Positions 14,828 through 19,164 of a DNA stretch of 19,164 bases are shown one piece after another. Position 1 is the first letter of the stretch, and every line of letters begins with the position of its first letter. Source of the stretch: Bifidobacterium breve (lineage in GTDB: Bacteria; Actinomycetota; Actinomycetes; UBA12327); the NCBI GenBank assembly GCA_943332445.1, contig CALQPL010000003.1:1-19164 (forward strand), read 5' to 3'. A program made the translations under genes and the position numbers. Under the pieces are notes generated by a model, which did no database searches, had not been told where the DNA came from, and saw only the letters and a list, made by a program, of their open reading frames with translations.

Positions 14828-14855
14828 AAGGTGTGATGATCTGCGGGCACACCTT
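14828..14855 (+). other. 8-bp perfect inverted repeat between glnD and the SDR gene
   Basis: AAGGTGTG (14828-14835) and CACACCTT (14848-14855) are perfect complements around a 12-base loop. The repeat lies between the glnD stop and the SDR ribosome site (GAGAGGA, 14858-14864). It could be a weak terminator for the nitrogen operon, although no T-run follows the stem. It could equally be an operator or a 5' leader structure for the SDR gene. The two readings cannot be separated from sequence alone. Confidence 0.35.
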
Positions 14856-14869
14856 TCGAGAGGACACTC

Positions 14870-15637
14870 ATGGATCTGGGCCTGCAAGGACGCAAAGCAA
14901 TCGTGACCGGTGGTGGTCGCGGAATTGGTCGTTGGATCACTAAGACCTTGCTTGAAGAAGGGTGCAGTGTGGCCATCTGCGGTCGCACCCAGTCCAACGT
15001 GGATGAAACAGTGGAGGAGTTTTCCTCCATCGGCACCATTTATGGTGCAAGTGTCGATGTCACCGACGCGGAGCGTTTTCAATCCTGGATTGGCGAGGCT
15101 GCTGGTCAGCTGGGTGGTCTTGACCTGGTAGTCCTGAACGCTGCTATCCAGCCCAGTGGCGACGACGATGCAACGTGGGAACTCACGTTCCAATCCGACG
15201 TCATGCAGGCTGTTCGTGCAGTGCGAGCGGCTCGTCCATTCTTGGCGGAATCTGATGGCGGTGCCATCGTCTTGATCAGCAGTACCACTGCGTTGAGTCC
15301 CACGACGGGGCCTGGTCAAACGGCCTACGGCACGGTCAAGGCCGCGTTGATGAGTTACGGAACCAAAATGGCGGCCACCTTGGGCCCAGAGGGCATTCGC
15401 GTGAACACCGTGATCCCTGGCGTGATCTTGTTTGACGGCTCCCCGATGGATCAGATGCGCGCGGTTATGCCCGACATGATTGATCGCATTGCGGCGGGCT
15501 CGTACCTAGGCCGCGTGGGAGATCCGCAGGAAGTGGCGAACACTGTCGCATTCCTGGGAAGCCCCCGCGCTTCGTACATCACCGGCACCTCTCTGCGCGT
15601 TGATGGCGGCATCGTGAAGTCGGTGGACTTCTCTTAG
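14870..15637 (+). CDS. Short-chain dehydrogenase/reductase, substrate unknown
   Basis: This 255-residue NAD(P)-dependent oxidoreductase of the classical SDR family is soluble. The Rossmann cofactor motif is TGGGRGIG (13-20). LNAA at 89-92 replaces the usual NNAG. The ISS pair (136-138) carries the catalytic Ser, and Tyr153/Lys157 form the YxxxK motif (YGTVK). The C-terminal ITGTSLRVDGG is the usual family end. At the place of the fourth catalytic residue, usually Asn, the sequence reads QSDV, so Asp or Ser stands there. Arg39 after the second strand (CGRT) hints at NADP(H), but this is weak. The start at ATG 14870 has a good ribosome site (GAGAGGA). It is not obviously part of the neighbouring operons, and the sequence gives no substrate clue. 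FabG is possible but not supported by context. Confidence 0.85.
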   Translation: MDLGLQGRKAIVTGGGRGIGRWITKTLLEEGCSVAICGRTQSNVDETVEEFSSIGTIYGASVDVTDAERFQSWIGEAAGQLGGLDLVVLNAAIQPSGDDDATWELTFQSDVMQAVRAVRAARPFLAESDGGAIVLISSTTALSPTTGPGQTAYGTVKAALMSYGTKMAATLGPEGIRVNTVIPGVILFDGSPMDQMRAVMPDMIDRIAAGSYLGRVGDPQEVANTVAFLGSPRASYITGTSLRVDGGIVKSVDFS

Positions 15638-15653
15638 TCCTCGATGTGCCCGA

Positions 15654-15659
15654 TAGGCT
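15654..15659 (+). promoter_or_regulatory. Candidate -10 element upstream of ffh
   Basis: TAGGCT in CCGATAGGCTGAGG fits the TANNNT -10 pattern and lies 41 bases before the ffh GTG. No clear -35 hexamer is present 16-18 bases upstream. A 7-bp inverted repeat, CTCGATG (15640-15646) and CATCGAG (15677-15683), brackets it. The ffh ribosome site is GAGAAGG (15689-15695). A separate ffh promoter would fit the change of gene function at this point. Confidence 0.35.
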
Positions 15660-15699
15660 GAGGCAACATCCGTAGCCATCGAGTCAGCGAGAAGGTTTC

Positions 15700-17223
15700 G
15701 TGTTCGCCACACTGCAGGATCGCTTAGCCACCACCTTTAAGGGATTGCGTGGCAAGGGTCGTCTTACTGAGGCTGACGTCGATGCTGCTTGCCAGGATTT
15801 GCGCGTTGCACTTCTTGAAGCTGACGTTGCCCTTCCCGTCGTGCGAACTTTTGTTGGTCGCGTCAAGGCGCGCGCCATCGGTTCTGAGGTTTCCGGCGCG
15901 CTTAATCCGGCGCAGCAGATCCTCAAGATCGTTAATGAGGAACTCACTGAAATCTTGGGCGGTCAATCGCGCCGTTTGACCTATGCAAAGAATCCACCAA
16001 CGGTGATCATGTTGGCTGGTTTGCAAGGTGCAGGTAAAACCACGCTGGCCGGCAAGTTAGCGGCGTGGATGAAGGCGCAGGGGCATCAGCCGCTGTTGGT
16101 GGCCGCCGACCTGCAGCGCCCCAACGCCGTTGACCAACTCACCGTGGTGGCCGAGCGCGCCGGCGTCGCGATTTTCGCTCCGGAGCCAGGCAATGGAGTG
16201 GGCAATCCCGTAGCGGTTGCGCGCGATGCCATCACCCACGCCACGACAGCGCTGTATGACGTAGTGATCGTCGACACCGCCGGTCGCCTGGGTATTGATG
16301 ACGAGCTCATGCAGCAGGCCAGCGACATTCGCGACGCGGTGCAGCCACAGGAGATCTTGTTTGTGCTCGACGCCATGACCGGGCAAGACGCAGTGGTGAC
16401 CGCCCAGTCATTCCTTGACGGTGTGGGATTCACCGGAGTGGTGTTGACCAAGCTTGATGGCGATGCTCGCGGTGGTGCGGCCTTGAGTGTTCGCGAACTC
16501 ACCGGCCGTCCTGTGATGTTTGCCTCCACCGGCGAGAAGCTAGAAGACTTTGAAATCTTTCACCCCGACCGGATGGCATCACGCATCCTCGGGATGGGCG
16601 ACCTGCTCACGCTCATTGAGCAAGCCGAGCGCGCCTTTGACGACGATCAAAAATCCAGGCTTGCCGACAAGGTGGCAACGGGAGAGGACTTCACCCTCGA
16701 TGACTTCTTAGAGCAGATGCAAGCGGTCCAGAAGATGGGATCGCTGTCCAAGGTCATGTCCATGTTGCCCGGCCTTGGGGACATGCGCGAAGCCATCGAC
16801 AATCTTGATGATTCAGACATCAATCGGATCGCGGCCATCATTCAGTCCATGACGCCGGCTGAACGCAAGGATCCATCGGTGCTGAATGCATCTCGTCGCG
16901 CGCGGATCGCGGCCGGCTCCGGGCGCACCGTCACTGACGTCAATCAGTTGGTGGATCGCTTTACTCAGGCGCGCAAAATGATGAAGCAGATGGCCAAGAC
17001 CGGCGGCCTCGGGATGGGTGGACCAGGAATGCCCATCCCAGGCATGGGTGGCCATGGCGGCAAGAAAGCGAAGCCCAAACCCGCCAAGTCCAAGAAGGGG
17101 CGCAGCGGGAATCCGGCTAAGCGAGCGGCACAGGATGCCGGCCTAGACCTGACTGAGGGCGAGAGTTCGGCCGCCAATTTTGAGTTGCCCTCGGCCTTCA
17201 AGGACCTGCTGGGCGGCAAATAA
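15700..17223 (+). CDS. ffh: Signal recognition particle protein Ffh (SRP54)
   Basis: Ffh with 4.5S RNA binds signal sequences on translating ribosomes and delivers them to FtsY. The 507-residue protein has an N domain (about 1-95), a G domain with P-loop GLQGAGKT (107-114), DTAGRLGIDDEL, LTKLDGDARGGAAL and TGEKLEDFEIFHPDRMASRILGMGD (split by the linker near 300). An M domain from about 325 carries LEQMQAVQKMGSL, the RNA-binding RRARIAAGSGRTV, and many Met. The tail is Gly/Met/Pro-rich (about 428-450), then Lys-rich, ending ELPSAFKDLLGGK. The tail is long but not unusual for actinobacteria. GTG 15700 gives the standard start MFATLQDRLATTFKGL, with GAGAAGG upstream. No 4.5S RNA gene is visible in the window. 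Confidence 0.97.
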   Translation: MFATLQDRLATTFKGLRGKGRLTEADVDAACQDLRVALLEADVALPVVRTFVGRVKARAIGSEVSGALNPAQQILKIVNEELTEILGGQSRRLTYAKNPPTVIMLAGLQGAGKTTLAGKLAAWMKAQGHQPLLVAADLQRPNAVDQLTVVAERAGVAIFAPEPGNGVGNPVAVARDAITHATTALYDVVIVDTAGRLGIDDELMQQASDIRDAVQPQEILFVLDAMTGQDAVVTAQSFLDGVGFTGVVLTKLDGDARGGAALSVRELTGRPVMFASTGEKLEDFEIFHPDRMASRILGMGDLLTLIEQAERAFDDDQKSRLADKVATGEDFTLDDFLEQMQAVQKMGSLSKVMSMLPGLGDMREAIDNLDDSDINRIAAIIQSMTPAERKDPSVLNASRRARIAAGSGRTVTDVNQLVDRFTQARKMMKQMAKTGGLGMGGPGMPIPGMGGHGGKKAKPKPAKSKKGRSGNPAKRAAQDAGLDLTEGESSAANFELPSAFKDLLGGK

Positions 17224-17355
17224 GCCTGCTCTGGCAGACTACGACTGCTTGATCAGGCCCTCTCACCTGAGGAAAGCACCCCCGAACTTCCAGCTTCGCA
17301 ACCCCACGCGTTGCCAGTCGTTCACCCAACACATCGTCAAGGAGACCCACACCTC

Positions 17356-17925
17356 GTGGCAGTCAAGATCAAACTTAAGCGTCTCGGCAAGATCCGTCAG
17401 CCCATGTACCGCATCGTCATTGCTGATGCCCGTACTGCGCGCAACGGTCGTGCGATCGAAGAGATCGGCGTTTACCGCCCCAAGGAAGACCCCTCGTTTA
17501 TTCAGGTTGACTCAGAGCGCGTGCAGTACTGGCTCAGCGTGGGTGCACAGCCCACCGAAGCCGTCACCGCAATCTTGAAGGTCACCGGCGACTGGCAGTC
17601 ATTCAAGGGACTTCCCGCACCCGCACCGATGAAGGTCGCTGTTAAGCCACCGACGAAGCAAGAACTCTTTGCTGTTGCTGCTAAGGAAGCTGCTGAAGAG
17701 CCCAAGGATGGCGCGACCACTCCTAAGGCCAAGAAGACTCCTAAGGCTGATGAGGCTCCGGCCGCTGCAGCTGCTCCCGTTGAGGAAGCTGTTGTCGTTG
17801 CCGATGCACCAGTTGCCGAAGAAGCCGCACCGGCTACTGAAGAAGCCGTTGTTGCAGAAGCCGTTGTCGAAGAAACCGCACCGGCAACTGAAGAAGCCCC
17901 TGCTGCTGAAACCACTGAGGCCTAA
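17356..17925 (+). CDS. rpsP: 30S ribosomal protein bS16 with long Ala/Glu tail
   Basis: bS16 is a small-subunit assembly protein. GTG 17356 gives MAVKIKLKRLGKIRQPMYRI, the family start, with AAGGAG at 17339-17344. The open frame upstream (TTG 17311) contains the ribosome site and is rejected. The conserved domain covers about 1-85 (VADARTARNGRAIEEIG-like core, VQYWLSVGAQPTEAV). After about 95 comes a Lys/Ala segment and then a low-complexity Ala/Glu/Val/Pro tail to residue 189 with repeated PATEEA units. Actinobacterial S16 proteins often have such tails, but this one is at the long end compared with about 80-90 residues in E. coli. The preceding 132-base gap (17224-17355) is the ffh-rpsP leader. 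khpA follows after 3 bases. Confidence 0.95.
   Translation: MAVKIKLKRLGKIRQPMYRIVIADARTARNGRAIEEIGVYRPKEDPSFIQVDSERVQYWLSVGAQPTEAVTAILKVTGDWQSFKGLPAPAPMKVAVKPPTKQELFAVAAKEAAEEPKDGATTPKAKKTPKADEAPAAAAAPVEEAVVVADAPVAEEAAPATEEAVVAEAVVEETAPATEEAPAAETTEA
17825..17898 (+). repeat. Imperfect direct repeat in the rpsP tail
   Basis: A 23-base unit at 17825-17847 recurs at 17876-17898 with a single T/A difference, 51 bases (17 codons) apart. Both copies encode the peptide APATEEA within the low-complexity C-terminal tail of S16. The repeat is in frame, so copy-number change would lengthen or shorten the tail without a frameshift. Confidence 0.6.
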
Positions 17926-17928
17926 TCC

Positions 17929-18162
17929 ATGTTGACCGAAGTTCTCGAACATCTTGTCCGCGGCGTCGTGGACAACCCCGAGGATGTTTTTGTCTCTGAG
18001 AGCAACCAACGTCGTGGTCGCATGATCGAAGTCCGGGTTCACCCCGATGACCTCGGTCGTGTGATCGGACGTGGTGGACGCACAGCTGTTGCCTTCCGCA
18101 CGGTCGCTAAGGCACTGTCTGGTGGCAAAGGTGTGCGCATCGACTTTGTTGATGTTGCCTGA
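17929..18162 (+). CDS. khpA: KH-domain RNA-binding protein KhpA
   Basis: This 77-residue protein is a single KH domain, formerly annotated UPF0109. KhpA proteins bind RNA broadly, often as a KhpA/KhpB pair, and affect cell elongation and division in Gram-positive bacteria. The GxxG RNA-binding loop is at 47-50 in GRVIGRGGRTA, preceded by VRVHPDDL and followed by the helix VAFRTVAKAL and the final strand GVRIDFVDV. Length and position, directly between rpsP and rimM, are typical. The ATG lies 3 bases after the rpsP stop, so translation is probably coupled. KhpB (Jag) is not in this window. Confidence 0.93.
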   Translation: MLTEVLEHLVRGVVDNPEDVFVSESNQRRGRMIEVRVHPDDLGRVIGRGGRTAVAFRTVAKALSGGKGVRIDFVDVA

Positions 18163-18197
18163 TCATTGATCAACCTCGGTTCGGACGGTGAACCATC

Positions 18198-18761
18198 GTG
18201 TTAATCACAGTTGGACGCGTCGGTAAGGCCCACGGCATTCGTGGCAGTGTGACCATCCAGGTCCTCACTGACGAGCCGGAGTCTCGCTTTGTTGTCGGGT
18301 CGCCGATCACCACTGAGCCAACCTTGCCCCAACCTTTAGTTATCGCGGGCTTGAAATGGCATTCGGGCCGCCTCTTGATGGATTTTGAAGGCATCACCGA
18401 TCGCACGGCCGCTGAATCTCTGCGTGGCACCTTGTTGCAGGTTGAGGTCGATCAATTTGAACGACCGGAAGACCCGGACGAGTACTACGACCACCAACTC
18501 GTGGGACTCAACGTTCGCACGGTGAACGGGGAACTACTCGGAACCATTGCCGAGATTTCCCACCTCCCCGCGCAAGACCTCTTGGTGGTCACTCCGGTGG
18601 CTGACGTCGATGACTCCACTGGGCCTAAGGCCGAATACCTCATCCCTTTTGTTCATGCCATCGTGCTGTCAGTTGATCTGGAAACCGGGCTCGTCGTTGA
18701 TCCACCACTTGGCTTGCTCGGTGAGATGGACGAACCTGCACGTTCGGACACCGATGCCTAA
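18198..18761 (+). CDS. rimM: Ribosome maturation factor RimM
   Basis: RimM binds S19 and assists late maturation of the 30S head, including the 3' domain of 16S rRNA. The 187-residue protein begins at GTG 18198 with VGRVGKAHGIRGSV (5-18), the family N-terminal signature. The first beta-barrel domain runs to about 88. The PRC-barrel domain begins at EYYDHQLVGL (95-104) and includes the HLPAQDLLVV segment and the YLIPFVHAIV strand near 155-165. The ribosome site is weak. The stop codon overlaps the trmD start (TAATG at 18759-18763). The 35-base gap after khpA contains two adjacent TGATCA copies and a short GGTTC/GAACC inverted repeat just before the start codon. Confidence 0.95.
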   Translation: MLITVGRVGKAHGIRGSVTIQVLTDEPESRFVVGSPITTEPTLPQPLVIAGLKWHSGRLLMDFEGITDRTAAESLRGTLLQVEVDQFERPEDPDEYYDHQLVGLNVRTVNGELLGTIAEISHLPAQDLLVVTPVADVDDSTGPKAEYLIPFVHAIVLSVDLETGLVVDPPLGLLGEMDEPARSDTDA

Positions 18762-19164
18762 TGCGCATCGACGTCGTCACGATTTTTCCTGAATATCTCG
18801 CGCCAGCGAGTTTGTCTTTGTTGGGTAAGGCTCAATCTGCTGGTCTGATTTCAGTGCAGGTTCATGATCTGCGCGAACACGCAACTGATCGGCACAACAC
18901 GGTCGATGACACTCCGTATGGCGGTGGACCGGGCATGGTCATGATGGCTGAGCCCTGGGGGCAAGCCCTTGATGCGATTGCCGATCACGCTAAGACTGCT
19001 GGAGTGCGACCTCGCCTTGTGGTGCCGACTCCATCGGGTCGCGTTTTCAATCAAGCAGTGGCCAGCGAGTTAGCACAGGTGGAGCACCTGGTTTTTGCTT
19101 GCGGACGGTACGAGGGAATTGATAGTCGCGTTTTGATCGCTGCCGAAGCTGATTTTGATGTGGA
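18761..19164 (+). CDS. trmD: tRNA (guanine37-N1)-methyltransferase TrmD, N-terminal part (partial)
   Basis: TrmD methylates G37 of tRNAs next to the anticodon using S-adenosylmethionine and so prevents +1 frameshifting. About 134 residues are visible before the window ends. MRIDVVTIFPEYL is the family start. VDDTPYGGGPGMVM (48-61) is the G-rich conserved loop. LVVPTPSGRVFNQ (87-99) belongs to the trefoil-knot region. FACGRYEGIDSRV (112-124) carries part of the cofactor-binding knot. Order and spacing match the family. ATG 18761 overlaps the rimM stop by one base, so the two are translationally coupled, as is usual for this pair. Confidence 0.96.
   Translation, partial: MRIDVVTIFPEYLAPASLSLLGKAQSAGLISVQVHDLREHATDRHNTVDDTPYGGGPGMVMMAEPWGQALDAIADHAKTAGVRPRLVVPTPSGRVFNQAVASELAQVEHLVFACGRYEGIDSRVLIAAEADFDV

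Noticed and set aside
14741..15319. 192-codon reverse-strand frame opposite the glnD end and SDR gene
   Set aside because: It spans two supported genes and their gap, with no motif and no ribosome site; a shadow frame.
17311..17355. Upstream extension of rpsP from TTG 17311
   Set aside because: The extension includes the ribosome site AAGGAG, and the invariant S16 N-terminus begins at GTG 17356.
17224..17355. Possible promoter (TGGCAGACT) or leader structure in the ffh-rpsP gap
   Set aside because: CAGACT matches the -10 consensus poorly, no -35 is visible, and no strong hairpin was found. Left as an unassigned leader.
18163..18197. Alternative small hairpins (GGTTC/GAACC and AACC/GGTT) and twin TGATCA before rimM
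   Set aside because: Stems of only 4-5 bp with tight or weak loops; not enough to claim a regulatory structure.
1..19164. Mobile elements, CRISPR, prophage, tRNA/rRNA or a novel defence cluster
   Set aside because: Read across both strands: the window is continuous housekeeping synteny with short gaps, with no transposase, integrase, repeat-spacer array or cloverleaf seen.

Overview
The window is a dense stretch of bacterial core chromosome, almost certainly from an actinobacterium (Actinomycetota). The evidence is gene order and protein type: coaD, a SepIVA/DivIVA-like coiled-coil gene, a YceD/DUF177 gene, rpmF, rnc, mutM, smc, ftsY, amt, PII, glnD, ffh, rpsP, khpA, rimM, trmD. GTG starts are frequent, base composition is moderately G+C-rich, FtsY is membrane-anchored, and S16 has a long Ala/Glu tail. 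I cannot name a genus. Every convincing gene lies on the + strand.

Layout. (1) 1-4217 holds the coaD 3' end, a short SepIVA-like protein, YceD, L32 without zinc cysteines, plsX, rnc and mutM. rpmF, plsX, rnc and mutM are packed with gaps of 0-7 bases. (2) 4218-9259, after a 182-base gap, holds smc and ftsY. (3) 9260-14801, after a 157-base regulatory gap, holds a nitrogen operon: two tandem ammonium transporters, a PII protein and its modifying enzyme GlnD. The first three genes overlap at their stop/start codons. (4) 14870-15637 is a stand-alone short-chain dehydrogenase of unknown substrate. (5) 15700 to the window end holds ffh, rpsP, khpA, rimM and the 5' part of trmD.

The genes cover phospholipid initiation (PlsX), ribosome and RNA maturation (YceD, L32, RNase III, S16, KhpA, RimM, TrmD), chromosome condensation (SMC), DNA repair (MutM), co-translational membrane targeting (Ffh with its receptor FtsY) and ammonium uptake with its PII sensor. 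The plsX...rnc-smc-ftsY...ffh-rpsP-khpA-rimM-trmD backbone resembles the Bacillus arrangement. Here mutM and the amt-PII-glnD block are interleaved, and the fabD-fabG-acpP genes found beside plsX in Bacillus are absent.

I see no mobile element, CRISPR array, prophage, tRNA or rRNA. The most interesting point is that the second ammonium transporter carries Glu in place of the first pore His. This is the arrangement known from fungal Mep1/Mep3, next to a paralogue with the normal His/His pair. Smaller points are a 7-bp-arm palindrome upstream of the amt operon with GlnR-box spacing, a shortened SepIVA-like protein, and an L32 that looks like a zinc-ribbon form with its cysteines lost.
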